DNA from: Lepidurus packardi | Lineage: Eukaryota > Arthropoda > Branchiopoda > Notostraca > Triopsidae | Direction of reading: 5' to 3' | NCBI GenBank assembly: GCA_023053545.1 | Contig: JAKZAN010000006.1 | Span: forward strand, 3,973,001-4,037,000 | DNA length: 64,000 bases | Shown: positions 11,151 to 25,300 of the stretch, in pieces | Layout: each line of letters opens with the position of its first letter | Position numbering within the stretch: position 1 is the stretch's first letter | The notes under the pieces: model-generated | What the model was told of the DNA's origin: nothing | Database searches by the model: none | The model's input: the letters and a program-made list of their open reading frames with translations, nothing else | Translations under genes and position numbers: made by a program

Positions 11151-14100
11151 CATTCTTACATTCTTGCTGGTTTTAACGAACAGTTGTTCCGAAATTCCCC
11201 ATGCTAACCGCCTATGCCGAGCTAAGGTATACGGGAGCCTTAAAAATGCTTTAAAAAAAGTTGTTGTGTTGAAGCGAAAAGGTGATTTGTTTCGAAAAGT
11301 AACTTTTTTTTCTAAGAAGGTGCAAGTAATTGGGCCCTTTTTTCTTTTTACAACCGTATAAACTCGATGTATTGTTGTTAGACGAAGAATTTCCCCAGAG
11401 GCGTAAAAACGAGAAGAATAAAAACGATCGTCCTGGCGAAAAGGTGAAACTAATACAGACGGGATTGAAAGTGCATCTCTTACATGTTAATATATGAGCT
11501 TAGGAAACATTCCGTTGCCCCATGAACAAGGAAAGTAACAGCTTTCACGTCGTTCCACGGCATCGATAGTACCCATCGTTGGGGGCCCTGTCGGGGGAGA
11601 GGGGAAACGCAAAGCAATTCTTGAGTGCGAAGCCCCTTTTTCAGCGCTGTCGGATCCGCGAAAATGGCTCCCCGTTCCTTGCCTCCCTACTGAAAGCACT
11701 AGGAGGGAAAAAGCGGCTTTGAGCAGGCTATCATGTCGACTTCATTGCCCTTCGTCGCTAGGCAACGTCGTCGTTATGAACCGTAAATCGCCTGGCTGTC
11801 GCGAGTGAATAACCAGCCGAGAAATAGTCCCCATAAATTAGACGGGCGTATCGCTATTGCTGCCCCCGAAAAATGATAAAAAGGACTATACGGCCCTAAA
11901 TAAAAAAAGAAACGAAAAAAAGAAGAAGCATCAAGAAGGAAAAGAGCACGTGTAAAACGGGGAGCTGGAGCGTTTTATAACCTGACAGAAACTGAGGCAA
12001 CTCGTTTAAAGAGCCTGTCACACATGGTATATAGCGCAGGGCCGCGAGAGCAGAGCAAAGCAAAGAGAGAGAAAATTTTTACGGGAAAAGTAATGCGTTT
12101 GTTTACGTATTATTTGTGACTCGGAGGTCTGTAAGGATGGATGTATTCCTAAGGTTTGTAGGCAGAAGACAAATCACAGCCTTGTAGGTTTGCAGCAAGG
12201 CTCTTTTTTCTTCTTTTTCTTTTACACAGGAGGATAAAAAGGAGTCGCATTTGTGTTTGTTTATGGAAGTCGGCAGGCATGGTTCCTGTCAAGATTTTCC
12301 CCGGCATGCTTCATCTTCCGCAAGATGCAATGCAAGCTGCTGCCGCTATCTGATCAGCATGATAAACAGGCAAGAAGCCATTTTCTCCCGGCGAAGAATA
12401 CGACCTTACTTGACGGGGGAAAAGTAATTAGGTAAAAAGGTTTCGCAGGGGTTGTCTTGTGTTCCTATACCGCACAGCTAAACTGTGTTGTGTTTTATGT
12501 TTGAGACACAGCAACACGGAACTGATAACCCACGAGGACTCCATATAATATCTCAAGTGGTCGTTGTATTCTCGAGTAGACGCTGTACATGGTGTATAGT
12601 GGTATAAGCTATTAACAATCAATGGCCTTTTGACTTTTGAACAGCTTTTTACCGACAATGAATGAGTGCACCGCGGGTCACGTTGGATGAGCTTAAGATA
12701 TGCCACTTTGTTATGAAGTCTTACCCGAGATAAAGAGGTTCTTACACAGTGTATGCATTTATGCTTTAAACTAGTTTAAACCTCTGTGTAAATCTTGGCG
12801 CAGTTTCGAAGCTTTCGAAGGACTTAAAAACACTTTGCCACACTTGTCTGTAGTAAAACAAGAAATATCGTTGGAAAGTCTTTTGGGGATTTGTCACATC
12901 GTGGTTTTTGTGTATGTGAATGTGGTTCATTCGATGTCCCAAAAAGGAAACGCCGCTTTCGGCGGGCTGCAGTGCAATAACTAGTGTGTACTTAATCATG
13001 TGTGCGAAGTTGCAGCTCTGTTTAAATCATTATCATGTTTATCTCTGTTTGTCATCTATAAAACAAGTCAAACGCCCTGTTTGACGCATGTATTCGTAGT
13101 TTTGTGAACTGTCGGGCGGGTTTTACTATTTATTTTTTGTGTTGGGAAAGAAAGTTCAAGTTGCTATGTAGAAGTTTGATCAGATGACGTCATTTTCTCT
13201 TTGCCAATTTAGGAAGATTTTGGTAAAGCCATCTGTTATGCTACAATCTTTACGTTGAGAGTTAAATATGGCGATACCTGACCAAACTGCTTAAAGAGAC
13301 CAGCGAGGTTATTAGCGAGGAGGGGAGAAACCTGAACGATTTGAAACTTGTTCTTTGAGCTATGCATGTTAGGTATGCAAAGCACAATTGGAGTTGGAAG
13401 CCATGAGCTCTGTTGCTCGGTGTCGTCTGTCGGAAGTATTGACAAGCCCGTCAGGATCCACATAATGGAAGGTCTGCAGGAAGATGAAAGGCTCTGCTGC
13501 CGCCTTGTCAAGAAAATGTCACTAGAGGGCTGTAAATCACGTCGCGACCTGGGGTCTTTTTTCACTTCTGACTTGAATGTACGGCAATATACTGCGTGGG
13601 ATTTGGGAACGTTTTTTCCTTTCTGAAGCGTTATTTACTGCCGCGTGCAACTTGGGATTACGGGCTCAAGTGGAAAACGGGAAGTCGTTGCTGATGTGTC
13701 ATTTATTTTTTAATGAGAAAAATCCCGTCAGAATGACTACATTCTATTATTATTATTATTACTGTTTTTGGCGAATACTCATCAGAGAGTTTAATTTCGC
13801 ACCCAGTTCCATCGCTTGGGGATATTGTCTCAGCATAAACACCTGTAATTATTTCAATGCCTTCTTTTAAGTACAAGCACTTGAGAAGAGAAAAACAGTT
13901 TGCAATTTTGTTTTCCGACTGAATCGCTTAATAAGCTGCATTCTGAATGTCAGAGCTGGTTTTCACATTCACACGCGTTTAGCCGGCGCTTTTAAACGGA
14001 TTACAGGACATTTTACTCCCTTGATCGTCGCACAATTTCTCCACCCAACCATTCTTCTACTTCCTATGCAAGTCGGGCATTATACACGATACTTTGGGTT

Positions 14101-17100
14101 ATAATCGTTCAAACGTGCCTGTCCTGTCTTTAAAATAATAATAACAATAGTAATACTTATAACATTAATTAACTAACATTGATTAAATTAAATTACTTAA
14201 ATGTAAGTAAAAGAATTAAGTTATTATCGTTGGAACATGCCTGTTTTGTTAAGGCGTTTTTTTTTAAATACTACTACTGATAATAATAAATAAATTATAA
14301 ATAAAAGAAACTATAAGTAATGAAACAGAACTTAGTCAAGCGAGAGCATGAGACGATAATGCATGGGAATATAATGGTATATAATGGTTGGACGAGTCCT
14401 GTTCGGAGCACGATTGCGTTGGGCTGCTGTCGGTTTTTCATTGTTGCGTCATTGCACTATTGGTAGGGCAGGTCCAAATAGGTGGTCCTTGAACTTACTG
14501 GGAGGGTTGGTAGCTTCTATTTTTGGACTAGAAAGTACCGGTCAGCGGTTAGGTGGACTGTTTTTGAGTATTCTCTGGAGAGTTACCAAGAGAGGTTGAA
14601 ATTGGCCTGGTGTGCAGTAGTGGTTGCCGGCCAAATTAGCCCTTGCTTGAGAGAGGCGTGCCAAGTAGCGGAAAAAAACTTGTATGGACTGCGTTCCTAT
14701 ACGTTCATACTGCATCCTGAAATCGTGAAGCAAAAAAAAGTATTCGTCTGCAGCAAAAAAAAAGGCGTGTTTTGAAACGATTCCTAATTTTCCGTCTTTG
14801 CATTCACTGTATCAGTATTGCTGTGACTTGTAGCCTTTCAGTGGACTCCCAAGGGCCGCTACGTCATGGAGTGTGGCAGCCAAGCCGCCACAGGAAACTA
14901 TACATCATCCAGTAACAAAGGGGCTCTTTCAGGAGAGCTCCCTTTAGATTTACATTGATGGGCGCGGGGCGACCATCCGTCATTCCAACGCTGCTTTCCA
15001 AGGAGTAAAAGCAAAGGAAAAAAAAAGGGGGGCATCAGGGTCACCACTCGGGCCATGTGCTTGCTGACGAAGACGGTAACTTTGTTGACGAAATGGGGGT
15101 AGTTGCTGCTCTTATATGTTGCCTATTCAAAGTCAGTGAAGCCGAAAACCAAATATTACGCGCTTGGAGTGGGGAGGGGATCTGGATTTTAAAAATTCAA
15201 GACAAGCTCTAAGCAATCTGGTATACCTAAGACCAAGGAGTATCCCTGGGTGGATTTGATTTTTTTACCTTTAGCCCCAGTCCCGAAAAGAGGGTCGGAC
15301 GACGGATGATTGGATGGGGAATGGTCAGTTGGTATATAATGGTGTTACCGGAACATATAACGAGCCGGGGATCCTTAAGGGAGACGCCAATTTATGACCA
15401 GCATTACGTGCAAAAGCCTTGACAGCCCCATATTGTGGTCGTCCCGCGTCTATAGTGCCTCCAAGTTCCCCTCAGAAACCAGTCGAGCCAAACGGAACAG
15501 CAAGTGAAGAAGTTTTTATGCACCTTTTTCCCCTTGTCTTCCCCCCTTAGCCGTTTATTTACGACAAAGACAAGTTCTGAGAAACAGACTATCTTATTCT
15601 TCTCACAACTCATTTACTATACGCAGTCAAGAAACTTTACCTGGTCCTAATAGCAGGCACTTAATATATGCTTCTGACCCCTCTGTGTGTATGCAAGTAT
15701 ATATGGTCGGCCTTATGGAAGCCAATTAGACTCCTGTTTAACTATAAAAAGCGGCATGGAATCCTTCTGACAGCAACTAGCTCAAGCAGAACCATTGCCA
15801 AGCAATTTGTAGAAAACGAGGACGAGATACTGTTTGCAGCTCTCGCCAAAGAATAAAAAGAACTTAAGAAAAAAATAAAGGAACAATTTAGTTTCCGAAG
15901 GAAAGAAGTCAGGAAACTGATGACTTTGCGTTGAAATATTTGTCGGGGGTTACATATATAACGGAAAATAGGGAAAAATAAGGCAACCCGAGAAAGACTC
16001 CCGCTGTCTTGCTGTTTATATCCAACTGCGGGGCTGCGATAAGGCCAAAATGCCTTATCCATCAATGAAGAACACAAGTGGAGAGGTCGGCAAAGCGGAC
16101 AAGGCGGTCGGCAGTTCCTGACTTCTGACTAAAAGCCAACTCATGCAGGGGTTCTTTTTTTCTTCCTTTTCTTTTTCTGTCTTCCCTCTCTTGGCCTGTC
16201 TTACTATGCGCTTAGCTACCTGTAAGCCAGCTTAAAACACTGCGGTTGCACACTATATGTATATGATTTAAGCGCCCCAGGAATGGATTTACACATGGCG
16301 TTTCCTGCACCAGAGTCTATTCCTTGCAGTTTCTTCCTTATCTCTACCGCTACATCGCTTCTCCTCTCCTCTCTCTCTCTTTCTCTCGCGTCCTTTTTAC
16401 TGTGGTACACACGTATACATACACACACATGGGTCTCGAGGCTCCAAGGTGCCAAGCACCGCTATCAATCTTGCCAACTCGGCATGCCCAAGATGGGCCC
16501 CGCCACCCCATGACAAGTATTAATGAGCGGGTCGGTAGGGCAAGCAAGCTTCCCCACTCCGCCATCAAGTCTCCCTGTCATCCATCTTCGTGAGCGATTA
16601 CCCTGCTACGAGGCGTTTGTTCGAGGTGGCCCCAGCCAAAGGAAAAGAGTAGAGAGTAAAATAATAATAAAAAAGGAAGAAAATCAAAGGAAAGAGTTAC
16701 TCGGCCTTTTTTTTACCTTTTAACTACCACTGCACACCTTTGGAAGGCATATGTACCGTACACCGAAGACTATCCGCTTCAACGGTCTCTCTTTTACAAG
16801 CTTCTTCAATCTTGCACAGATGTCATGACTTTCTTTTTTTGGCCATTCATAACGTACGTAACGGGTGTTGCACCGCGGTCCAACCCTATAACTATATACA
16901 GTTGACGTATGTAGAGATGTATTGCCAGGCATTACATAAATTTAAATTGATCTAGCGCTAGCTGCAAGGTGAATGTAAGTTGTGGGCTATAAATCATAGT
17001 TATATGAGTGTCTTTGCAGGGAATGAGAAAGGGGGACGGAACACGCGATACATGTGTGAGGGCGACTGGGGAGGTTCCAGAAAGACGGGTACTGTATGCT

Positions 17101-20100
17101 GTCTGTTATGATTATCGTGGGTCGGCAGCCAGTACCATCAGTGGGGAAGCGGGCAACATTCTTATTTTTAATCCATAATCGACCTGTCCGAAACGCAATT
17201 CCAGTTCTCTCCCCTTTTCTTTTCATATATACTGACAGCTTTGTCTCTGTCACAGCATTGTGTAGCTCCTAAAGGAGGCCTGTCACGTTTGACAAACCGG
17301 GCAAATAATCTCGTCTAATTAACGGGTGCCAGGGCTGTCACGACCAAAGGGATCGCTCTCTTCACAACTCATGTGGATCTCTGCCCCCACCCTCCCTCTG
17401 TTTACCATCTATCCGAGGAATGCTGGCGAAGGCGGATCTGAGAAATTTCGCCCATAGCCATTTACGTCGTTAGCAAAGAGGCTCTCTAGTTGTCGATAAA
17501 GGATCATCCTCTCCAAGTTATGAAAAACAGGTTGTAAGATGGATCGGCAAGGTTACGAAGCCCTTACTCCTTGTCTGATGAAAAAGGGGGTTTTGGGTAG
17601 AGAAGGTGGCATGGGCTATGAACTGCTTTAAACAGTAATTACCTCGAAATAATACTGCGCAGCTAAATGCTTTAGCGTGTAAGGGTTGTTCCAACGTCAG
17701 CGTCGTTCTACCAGGTAATAGGGGCGGAAGGCGAGAGATTCAGCCTAAAAAAAGTCTACACAGAAAAGCCCTTTGAAAAGCGTTCAAGTATCTTACACGC
17801 CAAAAAGAGGCCAAGAGTAAAGCTCGACTTGACAGCTTGCAGGACCGGGATTAGTCGCGCTGGGTTGGTTTGTCGCTGTCAATTACTCGCGCTGGTGGGC
17901 TGCCGAAGACCGCTTGACAGGTAACAGACAGGGCCCGCCACCGACCTGTCGACTAGACCTACCTACCTGCCCGCTTCGTCGTGTCGCGTAAGGGACAGTG
18001 TCACAGTAAGCTGGGGTTAAATGCTAGGTTACGTATTCCAAGGTTGAGAGTTCTTCTGTTTTATTACTATTATTATCGAAGCTTTACGAACTCGAGGAAT
18101 CCTGACCAACAATGCCAAGGTCTAAATGGGTGCGTCTAAATGGCAAAGGAAGCCTCTTGGATTTATCCTTGGGTTCGGTCTAGACTTATTAGAGAAGAGC
18201 TCCTAATTGATAAATAAAGCTTGATACCCAATCTTGACCCCCCAATGCGAAGAGGTCAACTTGACACTGTATACAAGAAGCGACACTGCACATGGACGAG
18301 GGATTTGGGGACTAAAATATGCAAAACGTCGGATGGAAAACGTTAGCCTATGCTGACAGGAATTTACTACAGAACGTGGTGGGTATAGGTAAGATACTCT
18401 CGGAATCTGTCACGTCTGGCTCCATTTTTTGCGCTTCAGCTTGCATTCTAAAATGGCCAGTTTTTTCATTGCTCCTGTCAATCTACGGCTTTGAAGTTGT
18501 CATGTTGGATCGTCCCGTCCCTCATTATGATGCTATGCAGGGCCGTCCCTGTGACGGACATGAGCCAGACGACAGAAACAGGTACCGGCATGCATTGCAT
18601 TTGCCCTACAAAGCATAGGAAAGTCGATCCAAAGGATCTCGGAGCAGACAACTAAGCGTGCCTGTATATAACCTAATTCAGTTAATAGCCCTGTTAGGCA
18701 ACGTAGTGGAATGGCTGCAATTTTTATGGGGAAGCATTTTAACAAGCCGTGTTGGCATCAGCTAATTTATAGAGCCTTACTGACTTCTTTGTTCAATCTT
18801 CCTTTTTTATATCCTCTTATGCGTTGGATGTTTCTTGTCTTCTATTGTCTTTCAGGGTCTCCACCTGACGACTTTGTTTTTTTAAGCCAAGGATGCGTTT
18901 TTATAGTAAAGGCCAAGTAGCCAACTAACTAGGCGGGAAAACAGAACATTCAAGTGAGTTTTAACTGCCGTTAGATGGTAGCACGGGACAGTCATCGCCG
19001 CCATCTTCCGCGTTTAAATAACATCTTGTTTAGCGCCTTTTTTACCCTTGCACGTTTTATGGTTAACTTGGTTAACTACGGTTAACCTGCCTATATACTT
19101 ATTAGCCCTTAGTTTACTTATGAGTCCTTATATACTTATTATAGCATATGTTTTGTTTATTATATTTTCTGCTTTGTCGACGTCTATTCTTTGTCGATTA
19201 GTATTCTAAATCTTGCAAGCGAAACGTCGTAGAGGCATCCCACATAGTTCGTAATCATGGTCTTTTGTGTGTGCAAATTTTAGCCATTGGAGTATATTTA
19301 CTCGAGTCTTTTAGAAATTACGATTATTCGTGTCTTTAAGGGTTTCGACAAAAGTAGTCCTTCTACGCACTCGAAAATCCCATTGTGGCCGCTTCCCTTG
19401 AACGTCGCATTACATTACGCATTGCCTTAGGATGTTGTTACTGTGAAAGAGTTTTTTCGCACATGACCGGTTTTATCAGGAGTTATCTTAATGTAGTCAC
19501 TGATGGAGTAGAAATAACTTCTTGTTTAGAAATAAAGTAGATTTAAATGTCTTATAATTCAAACTAGGGATCTCTGATTCAACTCGGATCACGTTGTTTT
19601 CACTATGCTATACTATACCCATGGTAGTTGTAACTACATTCTGAAGCCCTTTTATTTTCAGTACGGACAGTATAATCAACGATATATGACGATCTGAATA
19701 TCGTACATAAAAAAGATCCGGACGTTTATGCCTGTCAACTATACTTTATACAAAAAAAACTATACGAAAATACTTTATACTTTCTATGAAAAACAGGTCC
19801 AAAAAAGTTTAGAAAATCAATTCCTGTTTCAGATGTTTATTTACACATTTTTATTGTGTATTTCAGAGTAAGATTTTGATCTCTTTGCATGTCATGCGTA
19901 TACTTTTCACCATATAGTTTTTATGGAAATGGAAGTGTGCAAAGTTAAAATCGTGTTACGAAAAGTTCTCGGCATACTTAACAAGCATAAATGATTGTGA
20001 GATATATGCAACTGGAAACATTATACAGCCTGCGAATCTGATCTATCCTAACATTCAATCAAATATTGCTATCTCATGTCGCATGCTATGTTCTGCAACC

Positions 20101-20381
20101 TTACTGATTAAAATGATTAAATATTTTAAGTTATCAGCTTAGTGAAGATGGCTTTATACACATTAAAAAACCAGACAAGAACCAAGTTTCCTGCATAAAA
20201 AATATTTATCTGTAACTGTCTGATGGAAAGTCCTTTTGAACGCGTTCAGAGTCCAATATCAAACCTACACTTATATAATTCGCCATCACGGGAAGCAAAG
20301 AACCGAGACTGTGCTGGGGTTGCGCCCAACCTAGTCGCCAATGTGAAAACCAGTGTGTGAATTTCTATTTACTGTTCAATT
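11151..20381. other. gene-free stretch upstream of the fatty acid hydroxylase gene
   Basis: No coding exon was recognised on either strand. Open frames are short, overlapping and low in coding character. Features of note are an AT-rich patch near 14080-14330, two copies of GGTATATAATGG (near 14372 and 15332), and a cluster of TGACAG hexamers at 17280-18482. The rest shows no structure I can name. Confidence 0.55.
17280..18482. promoter_or_regulatory. candidate cis-regulatory cluster of TGACAG motifs
   Basis: TGACAG or its complement CTGTCA occurs at 17280, 17335, 17830, 17876, 17915, 18354, 18408 and 18476. One hexamer counted on both strands is expected about 0.6 times in 1.2 kb of random sequence, so eight is a clear excess. 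TGACAG is the core bound by TALE homeodomain proteins (Meis/Homothorax, TGIF). A GGATTA (Otx/Bicoid-type core) lies at 17848. Function is inferred from motif density alone. Confidence 0.3.
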
Positions 20382-21959
20382 ATGGCGACAACGGATAAAA
20401 AAAGAATGATAAACCCTCTGGATGTTACCTGGAGTGAAAGATACAGCCAACACCTGGAAAAAGTTTGGTCTCGGTTGCCCAACTTTCTGGGTTCCTTTAT
20501 TGCTACTGTTGCCGTATTTTTGGTTGGCTCATCCATTCGAGGTCGGTATTGCTGTTTTTTCCAGACATTTATAGACTTTAGACTGATGGTAAACAATGCA
20601 ATAAAAACGGTTATCAATCTCTATATTCCATAGCTGACTGGCTCCTCATCTTGGTTCACTTCATTAAATACATGCGCCATGGAACCGAGGCCAACGTGAC
20701 CGAGTCCGACATTGACTTGTCCGAGTTTTCTTTAGAAAAGTACTATCTCAAAGACGTCCAGTACTATCTGATCCCGGCCACGACCATTTCCTATGTCATG
20801 TACTTGGGAGTAGGAGGGTTTCTTCATGTAAGCATGAACCCCAAAAAAGTCAAATGTTCTATACGACTGACTATAACTTTCCACGTTGTTTCATACCTCA
20901 ACAGTGGTATTACTACATCCGTCAACGCGACCGTGCCCAAGAGTGGAAATGCCAACCCAATAAATGGCTGGAACCAGATGTGGAACGCCATGAAATCCTA
21001 TTGGGATCTTTTTCATTGTTGCTTGGCTCAATTATTTCCGGATTTTTGTCGTGCTACGTCATGAATGGGGGCTGGTCTACCATTTACTACGGATTTGATG
21101 AGTATACCTGGCTTTGGTTTGTCCTCCAATGGCCCGTCGTTTTCATATGGCAGGTAAAACTTTATTTAGGAAAATTAGTCAAATAAATCAATAAACAAGT
21201 CAAATAAAGTAAGAAGTAAGAACTACATGGTCAAAATCGTCCATTAATATAGGATTACTTGACGTATTGGCACCATCGTGTGTACCACACGCCCTTTTTG
21301 TACAAAAACTTCCATAAACTGCATCACAAGTACAAGCAGCCCACCGCCTTTTCGGTCACTGCCATCCATCCCGTTGAATTTGTCCATATGCAATGTGTTT
21401 TGATATCGCCCATGTTCCTGATTCCCGTTCATTGGGGTAAGCATGTTGTCTCATAATTTTCGTTTAATAATATCATCTCGATTTGATTTCCTTGAAAAAA
21501 ATAAAAAAAAAAAAAAACAGTCACCATGTGTACACTATTGGGCTACATTTACTACCATGGAATCGTTGACCATTCCGGCATTAATTTCAAATCGTATTGG
21601 TGGCAGCCTTGGCAGCCGGACTGCATTTTCCACGACAACCATCATCAATATTTCCACGTCAATTTCTCTTTCAACATTGAATACTGGGATAAAGTAAGTT
21701 TGAAGTAGTAGCAAGATTACGAAAACCATCGCTCATATTTCGTTTTGCTTTTGTCGTGTAGTTGCACAACACATACCGACTGAAGGATCGTATCTACAGA
21801 GAAGACATTTACTACGGCAAGGGCAAAGCCGTTAGAGAAGCTGACGCTAAGGAGCTTCAAGCCGACATTGCAGAACGTTTATCTGAAAATCCGCTCGCAT
21901 ATCGAAACAATCAGCGTGATTTTGACTTAGACGTTTCAGATTTGAAAAAAGATGACTGA
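20382..21959 (+). CDS. fatty acid hydroxylase superfamily (sterol desaturase-like) protein
   Basis: Membrane-bound di-iron oxygenase of the sterol desaturase/fatty acid hydroxylase superfamily, expected in the endoplasmic reticulum. Six exons join in frame: 20382-20541, 20634-20827, 20905-21153, 21253-21436, 21521-21693 and 21762-21959, giving 385 residues with GT-AG introns of 68-99 nt. The three histidine boxes that ligand the irons are present: HRVYH (209-213), HKLHH (222-226) and HDNHH (300-304). Hydrophobic segments lie near residues 35-55, 95-115, 140-165 and 185-200. The start is the first ATG in an otherwise closed region. Within the superfamily it looks closest to the FAXDC2/lathosterol-oxidase-like invertebrate group, and the substrate cannot be read from sequence. 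It converges on the RUFY-like gene, with 362 bp between the stop codons. Confidence 0.9.
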
Positions 21960-22195
21960 AAAGGTTGCTAATGAATGAACTTTGATTAGTAATTCAGAAA
22001 GGAAAGCGTATGGTTTAAATCTTGTAAAATACTCTTTTCCAATTAATACATATGCAGGTAAGATAAGACTCACAAATTTGAAACGTGTGCCCTCTTTCCT
22101 TTGATCAGTGTAAACCTTATTTTTTGGGGAGATAAAACTCGAAACGAAAAGCTGGATAGGGTACGTCTAGACAGGCAAGTGTTCTACCCTATCTA

Positions 22196-22201
22196 TTTAT
22201 T
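22196..22201 (-). terminator. polyadenylation signal of the RUFY-like gene (FYVE form)
   Basis: AATAAA on the minus strand, about 120 nt past the TAA at 22322-22324. Position and strand fit the long transcript. Confidence 0.5.
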
Positions 22202-22321
22202 GATAGCCCAAGTCAGCCAAGTTGACCCCTAAACTTGACCTCTAAACCTGCCAGCCAACGGCATCCAAACATGAGATTGTCAAGTACTGTACGATTGCTA
22301 GTAAGTTGTACGCGTAAGATC

Positions 22322-25300
22322 TTAGGACGCACTGTAGCGCTTCAGGAGTAAAGTGTTGCATATGTCGCATACACGAACGGGTTTGGCCGAGGAAGGAAGT
22401 GGCATGGTGTTGTTAGAGCACTGACCGCAGTAGATATCTCCACAATTACGACAATGGTGCTAAAATACAAAAAAATCAATCAATATAATACTGGTAATAC
22501 TGTTAATACTGCTTTTCAAGTATTAACAGCAAAAAAAAAAATCTTTTTACTTTGCGGCGGGTGACGCTGAATTCTTTTTGGCATAATTTGCAATCCTTGA
22601 CTGCTTTATCCGACTCCCATTGAGCATCTCGATGGGGCCATGCCACACTTTCCCTGATGTACTCGGCTTCTAAACGATATTCGCGTAAGCGGGCTCCCAA
22701 TTCTTCCATCGTTTGCTCCTGTTCCGCACAGTGCTGCATTGAACGGTTCAATTCCTCTCGCAACTGGCTATGCTCCTAATGACGCACATTATTTAGCAAA
22801 GGACCTCCCTCACAATTCGCAAGTTTGCGAAATCGAGTGCTTTCTTTACTTCAATAACTCTGCCCGCTTCCAACACTTGCGTTTGTAAATTGGCAATCTT
22901 TTCCCGGTCTGTCATCATGGTCTCCTGCAAGGCTTCTCTCCATTCCCGTTCCAATCTCAAATCCGCTTCAGTGGCACCTAAACGGGCGCTGGCAGTGACA
23001 GCCGTGTCATGTGCTACCACAGCTGCTTCATCCGCTTCCTTCTTGGATCTTTCCGACACGAGCACCCTTCAACAACAACAAACGTCAGTTTTCAATCAAA
23101 TCAGAATAAGTTTAATTACTAGAACTAGTAGAATACGTATACTTAGTAGAATAACTTTAGAATACGTTACTTAGAATAGAATAGTTTAGAATAAGTTACT
23201 TACTGGGCGTCTAGACGTTGGACAGACTCGGTTAAGGTAGCAATGGTGGTCTCGAGTTGGTCCACAGATTGAAATTTGTTCTTAAGTGCAGCCTCGCATG
23301 CCTAATCCCAACGCATTAATTCCACAGAGAGCGAAATGTATTCGCCAGATTGCACTTTTCAAACACACTGAAAGCCACCCTTGCTCATTGTGCTTTCCGC
23401 CTTCTGTTTGCTTCGGTATTTGAAATGCCAAGAAAAACAAAGTATGGAGAAAAACGAAAGATGGGGGCATGTTTATAAAAATAGCTATGACACTCGCCAA
23501 CTACTAAAAACAATGCTACCAGTAGGCTGGCAATCAGGTTGACAGCTTGAAAATTGAGAAACAGATATTATTTCCGAGAACAATCGAGACTCGTTTTTTT
23601 TAGTAAAAATAAAAAACAAAATAATAATCCAAAAATGGATCCCCTAAGCCGGATCAAAACTAGATATGATATATTATGAAGTGGTTGTTGATGGAGGAGG
23701 TGGATGGCCATGCGGAAACTTTTCCAAGTTGGCTAATATAGTAGAAATGTGAGACGCTTTTGCTTGCAGCCTACTCACCATCTCTCCTTTTTCGTTAATT
23801 TCTTGCTCACATTCCTTGGGTAAGCAATGGAAAGCAAAAACAATAAAAAGCGATTTTTATCATGATAAATTCTCGCTCTGCTCAGCTTTTTTCATAGTGA
23901 GGGGATCAAAATCTTACCTGGAGCTTGCGGTACATCTCCAAATTGATAAGCTTGATGTCATCCAACTGCCTCCTGAGTGAGATTATCGTATCTTGCTTTT
24001 CGTGGATATCCTTCTCAAGTAATTTCAACGCAACCTCAGTCTCCGCCCTGATGCTTGTCTAGGGAATTAATTTACAGATAAATAAAAAAAAAATTTGTTG
24101 TAATCGTACGTTGGGCTTCAGAATGTTTACCTGGATTTCTAATTCTTTCTCCAAATCAAGCCTTCGGTTCTTCTCTTCGGTCAACTGCAGTTTTATCTCA
24201 CCTAGGGCGTCTTCCGTTACCACAGTCGTGGAAGGCGGAGACTTGCGAGGCGATTCCATATGGACTTGCCCCGCCGAGTCAGTTCCCTGCTGTTTTTTGT
24301 TCGATTTTTGATAAATAAACATGACACGTAGTAACTAGAAGCTAATCAAGAACTTTACCCAGTTGACGTTGTATCGATCTTGTTTCAAAGGTCCTTTTAA
24401 AGCGGTATTCTCCTGTTGCAAAGCCGCGAAAGAGGACTTGGTCAAGGACAGATCTTCTTTCATAAGAGCATTGGTGGTCGTCAAAGACTCCACTCGAGCT
24501 TGTAAGTTACTGACAGTGGCCCTATTTACCCCAAACTATAGGTACTAATCCTTTTGTTTAGGTTTTGTCAGAAATTTTTTACGTGAGGTGTCGGTTTAGC
24601 TCTTCTACGTAGTTTTTCTGATCTAAAACAGCCGTCATACTTGAATTATCTATGTTGTTGGGCGGGGGAGTAGCGTCACCAGAACCATTTCGCAAATACA
24701 AAGAAAAATCGATGACACCTTGCTGGCTGTCCAAATCCTCGCCCTAAAACGTTGAGAAATCATTAGAAAAATTCCATCTGAACATCGATTGGTACCTTGA
24801 TACAGATGTTGCAGTCGATTACGTTCAAACCCAACAAAAGACCCATGATTATCACAGCTTCGTCGCTCACCAATAAAGAACCCATTTCAAAGAACTCGCT
24901 CATGATATCGTCTCGGTGATCCAAAAGCACTTTTAAGTAATCTGCGATTTTCTTCTGCATTAAAGCTAATCGTAACCAAGCCCGAGCTCGACCCATATGT
25001 GTTCTAAACCCATTATATACGTAGAATAGTGAAATTAGCATTACATTAGCACTTTATAAGTGAAAAGAAGGAAAACTTTACTTGACTGATGGTAAATCTC
25101 GAATGCTAGCTGTGATATCAGCCGCGTCAGGACAGTATTTTTCGATAATCTGAAGCAAATCCCACAGCTCTTTCTTAGGTCCTAGCAATCCCTATAGAAT
25201 AACAGTGAGAGAAAGTTTCACACGTTGGGCGGTTTTATTGTAAGCACAACTCACTTTTTTAGGCCTCAAACCATGGCGAAAAACATGTTCCAGAACGATG

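Noticed and set aside
14080-14330. Possible replication origin or matrix-attachment site in AT-rich DNA
   Set aside because: AT-richness alone is not evidence; no accompanying motif structure was found.
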